Shown: positions 1 through 11,574, counted from the stretch's first letter. The stretch is 64,000 bases of DNA from Zasmidium citrigriseum (GCA_002786025.1 NHNW01000048.1:62001-126000); one strand, 5' to 3'. Translations and numbers: made by a program. Notes: a model not told the origin generated them from the letters alone.

Positions 1-27
1 CTTTCCCTGGCACTACCCTAACGACCT

Positions 28-1756
28 TTGACTATGGCGACGACTCTCGACGAGAAAACAGCCTTCTCAGACGGCAATGGCAACGACAATGCCTCACCAG
101 CGGAAAATGGCGTTTTACAAGCCATCCACATCGACGCCAAAGAAGAAGGCAAACTCCTCCGCAAACTAGACATCTTCCTCGTCCCCATCATCATGCTGGT
201 CTACCTCTCCTGCTTCCTGGACCGCAGCAACATAATACGTCTCCCTTTCCCCCTCCCCACCAATCCAAAGTGCTAACACCCTCCGCAAGGCAACGTCAAA
301 GTCGCCGGCATGCCGTCCGACATCCACGCCACGCCCAACGAATTCTCCACCGCCGTCTCCATCTTCTACGCAACCTACGTCGTCTCCGAAACCCCCTGGG
401 CCATCCTCCTCAAAAAGCTCACCCCGCGCGTCTTGATGACCGGTCTCGCGATCGTCTGGTCTCTAGTCACAATCTTTTCGGGCTTCATCCAGAATATCGC
501 GGGACTTTATGTTGTGAGGCTGATTTTGGGGGCTTGTGAGGGTGGGTTGTTTCCGGGGTTGAATTTGTATCTTACTATGGTTTATCGGAGGGAGGAACAG
601 GCCAGGAGGGTTAGTTATCTTTTTGTTTGTACGGCTGTTAGTGGGGCTTTTGGCGGGTTGCTTGCGTATGGGATTTTGCATATGGATGGGGTTGGGGGGT
701 ATGCTGGGTGGAGGTGAGTAACGCTTCGCAGACGGCTGGTGGGTGATTGACTGACGAGTGTTTGCAGATGGGTGTATATCATTGAGGGCATCTTTAGCAT
801 CATTGTGGCCGCATTGGTATGGTTCGGTCTGCCGAACGATCCTTCCCATGCCTACTTTCTCTCGCCGAGGCAGAGGGAGCTTATGGAGCAGAGGGCTGTG
901 CAGAGGGCGGCGTATATGGGCAGTGAAGAGTTCAGCTGGCAGGAGGTCAAGATTGCTTTGGTTGATCCCAAGGTGTACCTGAGGCATGTACCCCTGCGAC
1001 GAGACTTTGAGTATCCTGCTAACTAAATGCTGCAGTGGAGCTGTTCAATTCTGTCAAGACATCCTTCTATACGGCTTCAGCACTTTCTTGCCATCGTGAG
1101 TCACGCCAGTACGCAAAAGCGATGAACGAAGCTGACTGTCGGCAGCATCATCCGAGAAATGGGCTATGGGACTTATGAGACTCAGTATCTCACCATTCCC
1201 GTGTACATCTTTGGCGGTGCCATGTTTGTTGCGTTTGCCTTTCTCTCGGACAAGTTCACACTACGTGCGCCGGTAAGTATTCATCATGCCCAGAAGATCT
1301 TCACGGTGGCTAAGAGGGTCGCAGTTCCTCATCTTCGCCAACGTCTTCGGTATCATTGGCTACATCCTTCTCCTTTGCGACCTACCCGTCGGCGTTCGAT
1401 TCTTTGCAACCTTCCTCTGCGCCGTTGCTGTCTACACCGGGCCCGGACTGAACCTCACCTGGCTGAACGTTAACGTCGCACCACATTATCGACGTGCTAC
1501 TGCGATCGGTCTTCAACAAACAATTGGCAACTGTGCCGGCATCGTTGCAGGGCAAATCTACAGAAGCTCCCCATACACACTGGGCAATGCCTTCTCACTT
1601 GGGGCTATCTGCGTGAGCCAGCTGGTGATTCTTGCCAAGATGTGGTATATCCGCTCCTGTAGCAAGCAGAAAGAGGCCATTGCCAACGGAGAAGTTGAGG
1701 ACACGAGGAAAGTCAAGACTGGAGACTGGGCATTGGACTTCAAGTATCATCTTTAG
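28..1756 (+). CDS. MFS transporter, Dal5/allantoate permease-like (anion:cation symporter family)
   Basis: Multi-exon gene for a 12-helix plasma-membrane carrier; family members import organic anions such as allantoate, vitamins or carboxylates. Seen: N-terminus with LLRKLDIFLVPIIMLVYLSCFLDRSNI, then KVAGM, TPWAILLKK, GACEGGLFPG and GWRWVYIIEG, all in the order usual for Dal5-like proteins. The second half continues with GYGTYETQYLTIPVY and TAIGLQQTIGNCAGIVAGQIY. Introns lie near 240-298, 716-768, 984-1034, 1096-1144 and 1273-1319. The intron after KVYL starts with GC rather than GT. The first intron has no ideal donor; GTCTCC at 240 is the best, so that joint is uncertain. Substrate cannot be read from the sequence. 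The 3' end converges on the DUF1445 gene 40 bp away. Confidence 0.88.
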
Positions 1757-1795
1757 AATTTGGAACAACGATCAATCACTACGGCCAGCTACTCA

Positions 1796-2689
1796 TTACT
1801 TCCGCAGCACGTCTTCTTCTTTGATATCCAGTACAACCATATGGCCCGGAGCATGACCAATGACAATACCAGGAGTCTTCGCTCTCATCACCGCTTCCTG
1901 AGGCGTAACACCACAACCCCAGAACACTGGAACATATCCATTCTCCTTTCCCTCTTCCTCACTCTGCATCACAGGCCTGCCATCCGGCAAGACCGGCGCA
2001 TCACCCCAATCAAACACATTAACATCATCAATCCCAATATCCCTCATCCCATCCCACCCCCACGCAATCGGCTCGCCATGCGTCGCAACATAAGGCCTCG
2101 TAATCTCCCTCACCTTCTCCACCTCACTCGCTCTATACATCCTCATCGACACAACATACTTCCCTCCAATGAAGCTCCCCGCCGCACAAAGCGGAATATT
2201 CGTCCTGTACATGGTAACATTTCTCCCCTGCAAAACATGTGGCGGCGTCAAACCCGCAGCCGCCAGAGCGTTCTCGAAACTATACGAACACCCAATCAAA
2301 AGCGCAACATGGTCGTCTTGCCAGTACTTCTTCACATTCTCAATCCCTTCTTCGACAAGCTTGCCGTCGGCGTAGATATTGTATCTCGGAGCGTCGGTCC
2401 TGATGTCGATCTCTGCTGCGACCTTTCCGTCGGGGACTCCGGGAACGCAGGATATGAAGTTGGCAAAGTCTCCGGGTGATGCAGATTTCGCCAGGAGTGG
2501 GCAAGGGACTGGATTTCGGGAGCAGAGAATTTCGAAGTCGATTGCGTCCTTTGCGGAGAGCACGATGAGGTTTGCTTGGAGATAGCCTGGAGCTATGCCG
2601 CATGTTGGGGCGTCCCAGGTTTGGTTTCGGGCTGCGAGGCGGGCTGAGAGGCCGGTTGTCGGAGTTTGGAGGGTGAGGGCTGGTGCCAT
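1796..2689 (-). CDS. DUF1445 / D-glutamate cyclase-like protein
   Basis: Single-exon gene of 297 codons, the usual length for the DUF1445 (UPF0317) family. Mammalian members hydrate or cyclise D-glutamate; fungal members are mostly uncharacterised and often called hydro-lyases. Seen: the N-terminal block TCGIAPGYLQANL, the central CSYSFENALAAAG, then MYRTNIPLC, VVSMRM, and the C-terminal FWGCGVTPQEAVMRA and HAPGHMVVLD, which are the family's recognisable blocks. The start at 2689 is the first ATG and lies just upstream of conserved sequence. It ends 40 bp from the MFS gene on the other strand. Adjacency to a carrier of organic anions would suit a catabolic hydro-lyase, but that is inference. 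Confidence 0.88.
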   Translation of the reverse strand: MAPALTLQTPTTGLSARLAARNQTWDAPTCGIAPGYLQANLIVLSAKDAIDFEILCSRNPVPCPLLAKSASPGDFANFISCVPGVPDGKVAAEIDIRTDAPRYNIYADGKLVEEGIENVKKYWQDDHVALLIGCSYSFENALAAAGLTPPHVLQGRNVTMYRTNIPLCAAGSFIGGKYVVSMRMYRASEVEKVREITRPYVATHGEPIAWGWDGMRDIGIDDVNVFDWGDAPVLPDGRPVMQSEEEGKENGYVPVFWGCGVTPQEAVMRAKTPGIVIGHAPGHMVVLDIKEEDVLRK

Positions 2690-3213
2690 TGGGTTGTTTA
2701 TTTAGATCGTAATGATACTAAGATGAAGTGTCGAATGCACAACGTTGATTATCGTCGTGAAAAGTAGATTCGTCGACGTCTCACGGCGATAGGCGACCTT
2801 GGCCGAAGATCTCGGGCAGGCTTGGATGATGCCGGTTGAGCGATTCTGGGGAGGGGATCACCATATCTCTCCGATACTATAGAGTTGGCAGCGGTCGGCG
2901 AGCAGCTATATCTGCCGCACTTTACTTGCAGCACGTCTTTGTTACAGGTGTTCTTGCCACGCTGAGACATCTTTCTGCAGCGAGAACGCTTTCTCTAGGC
3001 TTCGGCCTCGCCCAGTAGGTTCGGCCAAGCGAAATAATGCCGCCTGTGACCGGAATTTCTGTTAGTGCTGGGAAAAGTTGATCATGAGATAGAGATCAGA
3101 GAGAGGGGGTGCACGGACCTATCACATGCCAGCCAAGAGGAGAGTGAATGTGAAGTTATGTCGCTCTGATCAAATGGCAAAGCTTGCTGACCCAGGAAGA
3201 GACCTTAATGTTA
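2690..3213. other. Intergenic region
   Basis: Upstream of the DUF1445 gene and downstream of the SDR gene. No ORF here resembles a known protein and no repeat was seen; it must hold the DUF1445 promoter. Confidence 0.6.
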
Positions 3214-4115
3214 CTATTCTGGATATACAGCACTGCGGGCAATGTGTGCCACCTTCTCAACATTTCCAGAGAAGTCGTCCATCTTGGCCTTGGCTCGGGC
3301 CAAAGCATCTTCCCCGAGTGGAAGTCTCAGCACATCCCGAGCCGCCTCGCCTTGTCCATTGTAAGTGATAGCATCGACAATGGCCTTTGCTGCTCTGATA
3401 GGATCTCCACGCTCTTTTCCGCCATTACCTACGACTCGCTTTAGAATCGTATCGACTGTCGTATCAGCATATGGCGCTGACAGGGCTGGACCAGTGCCAG
3501 CGTTCTGGAAATTTGTCCGGAAAGCTCCTGGCTGGACGACGAGGACACGGATGCCAAATGGTGAGAGCTCGCCAGCTAAAGCTTCAGATGCGCCCTCAAG
3601 TGCAAACTTGCTTGCGGCGTAGAGCGAGAACCCTGGAAAGCCAGTCATGCCGCTCGTGCTACTGATATTGATGATTGTTCCGGTGCCCTGGGCTCGAAAG
3701 TATGGTAGTGCTGCTTTGATGGTTCGTAAAGCTCCAAAAAAGTTGGTCTCCATCTGATCGTGGATGTCTGCCTCGCTACAAGAAGAGTCAGCATCATCGA
3801 CACATGAGTGTGTGATTGAGTGAAAGTATACCTGAAGTCCTCCAATGCGCCTCGAAGAGCGTAACCTGCATTGTTGACCAGAACGTTGACACCATGTTCT
3901 TTCACAGCCGCCCCAACAATCTGTTCAGCTTCTGCCTTCGATACATCCAGCTTAAGCCATGTTCCACCACGTTTACCAATCTGTGGATTTGCTTGTGATG
4001 CTTTTGACACATCGCGAGCGGCCGCGACGACTTTGTGGCCGGCATCCAAAGCAGCCAAGGCAAGTGCTGCACCCAGTCCTGAGGAAGCACCGGTGATCAA
4101 CCAAGTGTAGGCCAT
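3214..4115 (-). CDS. Short-chain dehydrogenase/reductase (classical SDR)
   Basis: Two-exon gene. The protein starts MAYTWLITGASSGLG, giving the TGxxxGxG NAD(P)-binding motif at residues 8-15, followed by LVNNAGYALRGALED (NNAG motif). After an intron of about 60 bp (3775-3834, donor GTATAC, acceptor TTGTAG) it continues with METNFFGALRTIKAALPYF, a conserved Ser in NISSTSG, and the YAASK catalytic Tyr/Lys. It closes with IRVLVVQPGAFRTNF, typical of SDRs with broad carbonyl substrates. Start chosen at 4115 because MAYTW sits right at the Rossmann strand; an upstream in-frame ATG at 4163 would add 16 poorly conserved residues. Cytosolic; substrate unknown. It is divergent from the acyl-CoA ligase gene and shares its upstream region. 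Confidence 0.9.
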
Positions 4116-4862
4116 AGTCGTTGAATAGAAGAGTGAATTGAGATACGAGTGCACAGTTTTCACTTACCTGGCGTCTTTATATCACCTCATCCATGCTGGT
4201 CTCAACATCTGACGAATTTGCATTGTGAGTCCCACCCACGCAGCCTGGTGACAAAGGCTGGAGCACTGACGGACTAGCGGCCGCACACATCTCGAAAATT
4301 GCCATGTTCGGTGTCGAAAATGGAATTTGCGGAGGTATTCGTTAGTCGGTGGTCTCAAGGATCGACGAAATCCATAAGAGGCAAATGCTTGTAGCGTATC
4401 TCCAGGGATGCGGATGATGTCCGATGAGGGCGGACTGTGCGGACGCATCTATCCATGAGTGGAGAGGTCTGCGTCTTCATTTCTCAATACAATGCATATC
4501 GTGGTTGAAAGGTGGAAGAAAACCCTGACACTGTCGATCAACATCTGGAACCCCATGGCTTCGTGGTCCGTATTGAAGGCTGTGATTTGACCTTCAACAT
4601 GGCCAAGTCTCAGCGACCGATCTACAGTGAGTTTCTGGATGCGAGTTTGTGATGGATCATGTGAAAATGGAGGTGTGACGTGCAATCCAAGAAGGAGCCT
4701 GCTGCAGCAGAAGGCTCGGAGTCGGTGTGCCGATCCTTCACCCGAGCTTGCCGCTTCTCTCCTCATCGCGGCCGAAGATAGCCGGACATCTCGGACACAA
4801 CAATCAACTTCATGCCATGGAATCTCATCCATCAACATGTACGGGAGGCACTAAACTACACC
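4116..4862. promoter_or_regulatory. Divergent upstream region of SDR and acyl-CoA ligase genes
   Basis: About 750 bp between the two divergent starts. Open frames here match nothing known. Co-regulation from this region is plausible, but no binding site could be named with confidence. An alternative in-frame ATG for the ligase lies at 4812. Confidence 0.45.
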
Positions 4863-6599
4863 ATGCGGGTCTATAGGTCGCCTCGTGAGGATGTTGACAT
4901 CCCAAGGCTTGATCTGCTAACGCTGTTGTTTGGTGAGTGTCCTGAGATCGCTCATGTGCAGGCGAGCTAATATCAAAATACAGATTCCCCATGGGGACAA
5001 GCCGAAGAGTCTCGCAAAATCCATGTCGAAGCCGCCAATCCGGACAACTTCATCACCAAGGCGGATGCCCGCCATCTCGTCAAGCAACTTGCACATGTCC
5101 TTCGCCACGAATACGGGATAGGAAGATCTGGGCCAGGCAAAGATGTCGTGCTTACCGTTGTCCATGGAAGCCCATTTGCTCCCGTCTTCTTCTACGGAAT
5201 TGTGGCTGCTGGTGGGATCTTTTGTGGAGCAAGCCCCGAGTCTCATGAGGGAGAGCTGGTACGACAAGCCAAGGATGGTGCCGCCAAACTGTTGGTAGGA
5301 TCGCCTGAATGTAAAGAACGGCTGTCAGCCACAGCAAAGCAGTGCGGTATCGAACAAGACAGAGTTTTGATCTTGGACTCAGCAACGCCCAGACGATGGA
5401 CTCTTCGTTCGACCAAAGCCCATTGTCTACTGGCCCAGGCGGCTGGCAAGGAATTGGACTGGCAACGTATCACGGACCAAAAGACTCTGGAGACGACCTC
5501 GATTTGCTTGCTTTTCTCCTCTGGCACAACTGGCCTGCCTAAAGGGGTGCTCGTCTCTCACTCTGGCCTCGTCGCCAACAACGTCTGCACCATGGATCCC
5601 GCTGTCCGATATAAGGAGAAGTGCAAGCGAGAGGGGAAGGATTTCTCCTTTGATACCATTGCTCATTTACCCATGGCCAACATTGCAGGCGTGAGCCTCT
5701 ACTCGACCAATCCATTCTACATGGGTGGCACTACCTACTGGATGAAGAAGTACAACTTCGAAGATTTCATCGAATACCACCGCCGCTTCCGTCCTGCCTA
5801 TCAGTTCACCGTACCTCCGATATGGTTGCGAATCGCAAAGAGTGATCAGATCACAGATCACTTTGATGGACTCCAAGTAGCGGTGACTGGCTCTGCTCCC
5901 ATTGGAGGAGGGACAATGAGAGATGTGCAGAAGAAGTTGGGCAAAGGCAAAGCTCTCATTGCTCAAACTTGGGGGACCACTGAGACAAGTGGCGTTATCA
6001 CCGCACTGGACTGGTCGACCTTCAGGGATGAAGGCATATGGAGTGTGGGTGAGCTTTGCCCCAACATACGTCTTCGTATTGTGAACGACGACAACAACGA
6101 CGTTGAAGAGGGAAAGCCTGGCGAGTTCCTCCTTAGTGGTCCGATCCTCTCCCAAGGATATCACAACAGGCCGAAGGAGACTGACGAAACATTTGTCAAT
6201 GGCTGGTACCGCAGTGGCGATATCGGCGTGTGTGAAAAGGGGCATGTCTACATCCAGGACCGAAAGAAAGAGATGATCAAGGTCAAAGGAGCGCAAGTCC
6301 CCCCAGCCGAGCTTGAAGCTCTACTCAACTCCCATGCCAACATTGCAGATGCTGCTGTGATCGGCGTGTGGAGTGACGAGCAGCAGACTGAGGTGCCGCG
6401 TGCGTACGTGGTGAAGAAAGGCAACATTACCGCGAAGGAGGTGGCCGATTTTGTGAAGCGGCAAGTGACAAGCTACAAACAGCTGCGAGGAGGAGTCTAC
6501 TTCGTCGACGAGATCCCCAAGAGCGCATCGGGCAAAATCTTGCGCAAGGAGTTACGCCAGCAAGCAGCAGCAGAGCAACCATCAAAGGCCAAGCTCTGA
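4863..6599 (+). CDS. AMP-dependent acyl-CoA synthetase, 4-coumarate:CoA ligase-like, peroxisomal tail
   Basis: ANL-superfamily enzyme that adenylates a carboxylic acid and transfers it to CoA. A short first exon encodes RSPREDVDIPRLDLLTLLF; an intron at 4931-4982 joins it to DSPWGQAEESRKIHVEA, the usual N-terminus of fungal 4CL/luciferase-like ligases. Later blocks: P-loop FSSGTTGLPKGV (A3), TWGTTETSG (A5), GWYRSGDIG (A7), DRKKEMIKVKG (A8), and the catalytic lysine in PKSASGKILRKEL (A10). The last three residues are AKL, a canonical PTS1 variant, so import into peroxisomes is likely. Start chosen at 4863 because MRVYRSP leads directly into conserved sequence; ATG 4812 in the same frame would add 17 residues. 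The substrate, aromatic or medium-chain acid, is not determinable here. Confidence 0.9.
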
Positions 6600-6885
6600 A
6601 ATCGCACAAGATTGCCTCCATTCTCTGTTCACGTGTGCACCACAAAGATTGTCCTCGCTAAATACACACCAAAGCACGTGTGCTTCGAAGCCGAACCTTC
6701 GCAAGATGGATTCGGCCCCATGTGGCCGCTTTTCCGGAGGCTGCGGACGAGCTTCAAGGCTCCCGGCCCAGGTCTCCGATCACATGCTTCGTGCCCCTGG
6801 TTGGTCGATTCGGCTACGCCAAATGCATGCGAGTGCTTTGGATAAACGAAAGGTTGCATGCAATCGACCAGATAATGATTGCACA
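6600..6885. other. Intergenic region between ligase and monooxygenase
   Basis: About 290 bp between two genes on the same strand; no protein-like frame seen. It must hold the monooxygenase promoter. Confidence 0.5.
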
Positions 6886-9011
6886 ATGGCGCAAACGAAA
6901 GACGTCGTGACCAACGGCATCAATGTTCCCAATGGTGACATTCCAGATGCACAAATTCCGCTAGATCAAAGACCGGCGTTATACAACTGGAAGACCACGA
7001 ATGAGAGAGGCTACTCGATCAAAGAAGCTCGATCTGGGCAACGACGGCCACTCAAGGTCATATGTGCTGGTGCCGGTGCTTCAGGGATTTGTCTCGCCAA
7101 ATTCATCAAAGATGACGCCCAGAACGTCGATTTGGTCATCTATGAGAAGAACAGCGATATTGGAGGAACGTGGCTTGAGAATAGATATCGTGAGTCCGTT
7201 TTCTGAGAGCCGATAATTGATCAAGACTAATGAAATTGATCGATCAGCGGGAGTTGCGTGCGACATTCCCAGCGTCATATATCAGTATATCTGGAACCCG
7301 GAAGTTTGGTCGAGCTACTATGCCGGTGGCCCTGAGATCTTGCAGTACTTCAAGAACACTGTCAAGAAGTTTGGGCTTGGGCATTATATGAAGCTACTGC
7401 ATCGTGTTGATCGAGCTGAATGGCAAGAAGACGAAGGCAAGTGGCGGGTGCAGGTCACCGATCTCGAGACGGGGGAGCAAAAAGTGGACGAGGCTGAGAT
7501 TTTCGTCAATGCAATGGGGTTCCTGAAGTACGTTGACAGTGTAAGATTTCGTTTGTTTGTCATTCGTTAACAAGTATCGCAGTGACTGGCATCTGCCAAA
7601 GATCCCAGGCCTGGACGAGTTTCAGGGGGTGATTGCCCACTCCGCCTGCTACCCCGAGGATTTGGATTTGAAAGACAAACGAGTGGCTGTCGTTGGCAAT
7701 GGCTCCAGTGGGATTCAACTCGTTGCTAATATCCAACCTTTGGTTTCACGAATGTACACCTGGGTCAGATCGCCGACGTGGATGACTCCTGGCTTTGCTG
7801 CGAAGTGGGCAGGCGCGAATGGTGCAAATTTCGACTGTGAGCCAAACCGTTCTCTTGAAAACTATTCCAGTTCAAGACTGATCCTCAGCTAGATTCAGAG
7901 AAGCAGAAGAAACTCATGCGAGAGGATCCGAAGCATTACCTCAAGTATCGGAAGAATGTCGAGACTCAGATGGTGGCCGGTTTTGAAGTCTTCCACCGTA
8001 ACTCACCAGAGTCAAGAGGCGCTCTCAAGGTGCGTCTTCATTATCTTTAGACGTCTGGGAGCTCGCTAATAACCTTCCTAGTTTGCTTCAACCGAGATGA
8101 GGGCAAAATTGAAAGGCCACGAACAACTGGCGGAGACCCTGATCCCCAAAGACTTCCCAGTGGGCTGTAAACGACCGACGTAAGTCTTCCCATGGGAACA
8201 GGAAATCGCTCAAGCTAATCGAATGCCAGGCCAGGCAACGGATATCTAGAAGCTTTGACGCAACCAAATGTGACCGTCTTCACAGGATCGGGGCTCGAGC
8301 AAATCACGCCAACAGGTGTTTTGGATCCAGAAGGCAACGAACATCAGGTTGATGCTATCATCTGTGCAGTGAGTACTTCCCTCCAAAGTCGAAACGTTGC
8401 AAGACTGATCATGGTGGCAGACCGGCTTCAATACTTCCTGGGTACCACGATTCCCTATCATCGCCAAAGGCGTCAACCTGCAAGACATCTACCGCGAAAA
8501 GCCCATCGGATACCTCGGTGTCGCAGCTCCAAAGATGCCAAACTACATGACCGTCTACGGCCCATATGGACCTCTAGGCCAAGGTAGCGCCATGCCGATG
8601 ATCGACCTCTTCATCAAATACATCATGCAAATGATCCAGCATATCCAAGAAGAAGACGTCAAGAGCGTCACTCCCAAACAAGAAGTAATCGATCAGTACG
8701 CTGAGCATGCAGACCTGTTCAACGATCGGACCGTCTGGAATGCTCCTTGCCGTAGCTGGTTCAAAGGCAACAAGATGGACGGGCGAATCATGCTCCACCC
8801 TGGGACCAGAAATCAGTACATGATGCTCATGTCACGGCCACGTCTGCAAGATTATGATTTTGAGCATCGATCGAAGAATATGTGGAATTGGCTGGGCAAT
8901 GGGTTTTCGGAGCGTGATTACAACGGGCAGGATTTGACTTGGTATTTGGGTATGGTTGATGGAGAGGACAAACAGGAGGAGTATGATGTTCCTGAGTTTC
9001 TGGCAGCATAG
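6886..9011 (+). CDS. FAD/NADPH Baeyer-Villiger-type monooxygenase
   Basis: Flavin monooxygenase of the cyclohexanone-monooxygenase class, converting ketones to esters or lactones. Seven exons; every joint restores the conserved frame. Seen: FAD Rossmann motif VICAGAGASGICLA, then [18 protein letters not shown] and CDIPSVIYQY. The fingerprint FQGVIAHSACYPED is a variant of FxGxxxHxxxW. The NADPH Rossmann motif is VAVVGNGSSGIQLV, followed by VGCKRPTPGNGYLEAL, DAIICATGFNTSW and PNYMTVYGPYGPLGQGS. Introns lie near 7189-7247, 7530-7583, 7837-7891, 8030-8081, 8179-8230 and 8370-8420. Start 6886 (MAQTKD) is the first ATG after an in-frame gap. Two decayed relatives lie at 28.8-30.1 and 31.9-34.1 kb. 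Its 3' end faces the alcohol dehydrogenase 48 bp away. Confidence 0.92.
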
Positions 9012-9059
9012 ATAGTCGGTCAAGGCTTCCAAACACCCATAAATCCGCTGGATCTAGAT

Positions 9060-10575
9060 TTATTCTTTGTTGAAGTCGATGACGATACGCCCCGCGACTT
9101 GGCCGTTCTTGAGCTGCTGAACACTTTCTGCCCATGCTGATCGTCCACGCACCTGCCATTCAAAGGCGCTAATTAGCAATTCTGTTCATATTTGGAACCG
9201 GAACGAATACTGCCTTACTTCGTGTATCGGCTTCAGCAAGCCACGACGGGCGTAATCGAGTGCAGAGGCAATGTCTTGCAACGTCCCGACGATCGTACCT
9301 TGTATGGACATCCTCTTGAGAGCAAGATGGGTTGGACCTTCAACGTCAATTGCCGATCTCAAATCCAATCAGTCAGTTACTTACTGTCTCCGATGATGAC
9401 ATTCTTGTCGTTGGGTGGGAGGCCCACGCATACGACTTTACCTCCAGCACGGTCGCCGAGAAACGATATAGCATCTACGCAAAGAGCATGTCAGCGAAAG
9501 GGTGTTTTCGGTAGTCGTCAAGTGTCAGACCTTTATAAGATTGCCATGCGGTCACAACGACTCCATGGGCACCGATACCGTCTGCGACTTCCTTAATCCG
9601 ACCAGCAACATCAGAAGTTTCTCGAAAGTCTACGAACTCCTCGGCACCGTGCTTCAAACATAAATCCCTTTTCTGCTCACCGCCATCAACAACGATAGGT
9701 CGCATTCCCATGGCCTTCGCCAGTTGAACCCCCTGAATGCCAACGCCGCCTCCTCCGCCCGGGAAGACAACCCAATTGCCTGGCTTGAGATTGGAGTCGA
9801 CGAGTGCTCGATGCATTGTAGCCGCTGAGCACATGATGGGTCCAGCTACCTCATCTGGAACGCCATCGGGAATTCTTGGTGTGTAGATTGCTGGGGAGAC
9901 GACATACTGCTGATAGCTGCCAGGATTCGTGACTCCTGTGTGTCGTGCTTGGGCGCAATATTGCTCGACGCCATTCCAGCATTGCTCGCAGTTGTGACAG
10001 ACGTCCCAGATTGGCTTGATACCTAATGATACGGTCAGAACGCTTCTTTCGTCCAGTACTGAATCGACATACCGGCTCGATCCCCAACTTTCCATTGATT
10101 GCTGTCGACATTTGGTCCAAGTTTCGCAACCACGCCTGCTCCCTGAAGTCCAACATGAGAATCAATGATTTCGAGCATCAATGGAGATTGTTACCTCATG
10201 ACCAGACGAGCACACCCCAAATGCTGAAGGAAGAAAGCCCAGGTCGCCTGACATGTAATGGATGTCGGAGCCGCAGAGGCCGGTGCAGTTGAGCTTGAGC
10301 AGCAGCTCACCAGGACCTACATAACGTCAGCAAGTGTACATGCCTGTCTAAATGTATGTATGATGTTGGACATCGAACTGCGAATTCAGCTCACCGGGTT
10401 CAGGTACATCGATTTCCTTGACTTCGAGCGTGAAATCCGGGCCCTCATTGACTGTTACGCCGGCCCAGCATTTCTTTGGGATGTCGTGCTCTGCCATGTT
10501 TTGAATGCTTTCTGATATGATCTCAAAAACACCTTGATGAATTGATTGAACGTTTGGCGTGGTTTTGTGTGCCAT
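9060..10575 (-). CDS. Zinc-dependent alcohol dehydrogenase (MDR superfamily)
   Basis: Medium-chain zinc alcohol dehydrogenase, oxidising alcohols with NAD(P). At least six exons, read on the minus strand. Seen: catalytic-zinc ligands in CTGLCGSDIHYMSGD, then SSGHE; a structural-zinc loop CHNCEQCWNGVEQYC with four Cys; the cofactor motif VVFPGGGGGVGIQGV; and the C-terminus QQLKNGQVAGRIVIDF. Clear introns include the one after SSGHE (donor GTAACA at about 10195) and the last, where HE joins VRGRSAWAESV. Start at 10575 (MAHKTTPNVQ); an in-frame ATG at 10599 would add eight residues. Next to the Baeyer-Villiger enzyme it could supply ketone from alcohol or oxidise the released alcohol (inference). 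Confidence 0.9.
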
Positions 10576-10755
10576 GTTCCACCCAGACTTCTCCACCACC
10601 GGCTAGTCGGCTACAACAGCCGCAGACAGAATGGCGGCATTCTCACGATGCCATCGAGGCTCAATTGACGTGCATGGAGCTGTAAGAGCGAGTACCTAGT
10701 GTAGCGAATTTAACAATGCCACATACGAATGTATATGTGTGAAGTAGTAGCTGCC

Positions 10756-11574
10756 TCACATCTTCGCACTTGCCTCCTTCGCCCCTTGCCTTGCTGCTGC
10801 CAATTCCCTCCCCCATCCGGCCATCAATGCCCCATTGTCAAAGGTGGAAAGCAGAAAGTCCATGCCTTCACCAGCTCTCTTTTTAGCCACCTCTTGACCC
10901 ATCCCCATTGTGCCTACGACTTTGCCATGCTCCTTGGCCACTGTGCGTATTCGATCCAACGCCTCTACAAACTCTGGCTCCGTCCCGTCCACGGCCGGTG
11001 ACAACCCCAAAGACAGTCTCAAATCAGCAGGTCCGATGAACGTCCCAGATACTTCGGGCATCGACAGAATCTCTTCTACATTCTGCAAACCCTCCTTCGA
11101 TTCGATCATGGGCAAAAGAGCGATTTCACCCGCTTTTGCCCGCGCCATGTATCCTGCAATACCGCTCATGGGACCCTCTGGATGTGCGAATTGGGAGTAT
11201 ATTGGGCCAAATGATCTTCTTCCGCCAGGAGGATAGATGGCCTTACCAATGATGGCTCTCATCTCCGCTGCGTTGTTGACCATTGGCACCACAATGCCAC
11301 TGGCTCCGCTATCCAGTGCCCACTTCACCCACTCCACCCCATGCGAAGGTATTCGAATCAGGGGAAACTTCTGACCAGAAGATGCCGTGGCGTAGCCCGA
11401 CACCATCTGAGTTACGATATCGATGGTCATGGGAGCGTGCTCCATGTCAATCATGACGAATTCTCCATCAACCAACCCGGCTAGCTGGGCGATGACCGGA
11501 CTTGGAATCGTCAAGACTGTTCCGATCAAGGGACCTTTCGACGACTTGATCTTTCCCACGAATGATGGTGCCAT
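10756..11574 (-). CDS. HpcH/HpaI-family aldolase (4-hydroxy-2-oxoacid aldolase type)
   Basis: Intronless gene of 272 codons, the normal length of class II pyruvate/metal-dependent aldolases of the HpcH/HpaI family, which cleave 2-oxo-4-hydroxy acids into pyruvate and an aldehyde. Seen: GTVLTIPSPVIAQL, the conserved FVMIDMEHAP (acidic metal-site region), IRIPSHGVEWVKWALDSGA, GIVVPMVN, RRSFGP, LLPMIESKEGLQNVEEI (conserved Glu) and FIGPADLRLSLGL (conserved Asp). The C-terminus MDFLLSTFDNGALMAGW is also typical. No targeting signal is visible. Gene order with ligase, monooxygenase and dehydrogenase fits a degradative pathway ending in carbon-carbon cleavage, but co-regulation is not demonstrated by sequence. 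Confidence 0.9.
   Translation of the reverse strand: MAPSFVGKIKSSKGPLIGTVLTIPSPVIAQLAGLVDGEFVMIDMEHAPMTIDIVTQMVSGYATASSGQKFPLIRIPSHGVEWVKWALDSGASGIVVPMVNNAAEMRAIIGKAIYPPGGRRSFGPIYSQFAHPEGPMSGIAGYMARAKAGEIALLPMIESKEGLQNVEEILSMPEVSGTFIGPADLRLSLGLSPAVDGTEPEFVEALDRIRTVAKEHGKVVGTMGMGQEVAKKRAGEGMDFLLSTFDNGALMAGWGRELAAARQGAKEASAKM

Noticed and set aside
463..987. 174-codon ORF antisense to the MFS gene
   Set aside because: It crosses exon and intron of the transporter on the opposite strand and has no protein-like pattern.
1760..2479. 239-codon plus-strand ORF opposite the DUF1445 gene
   Set aside because: It is a shadow of the real minus-strand gene; the product is a string of Arg, His, Pro and Ile without motifs.
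5667..6296. 209-codon ORF antisense to the acyl-CoA ligase
   Set aside because: It is a shadow of conserved ligase codons; the ligase motifs on the plus strand are unambiguous.
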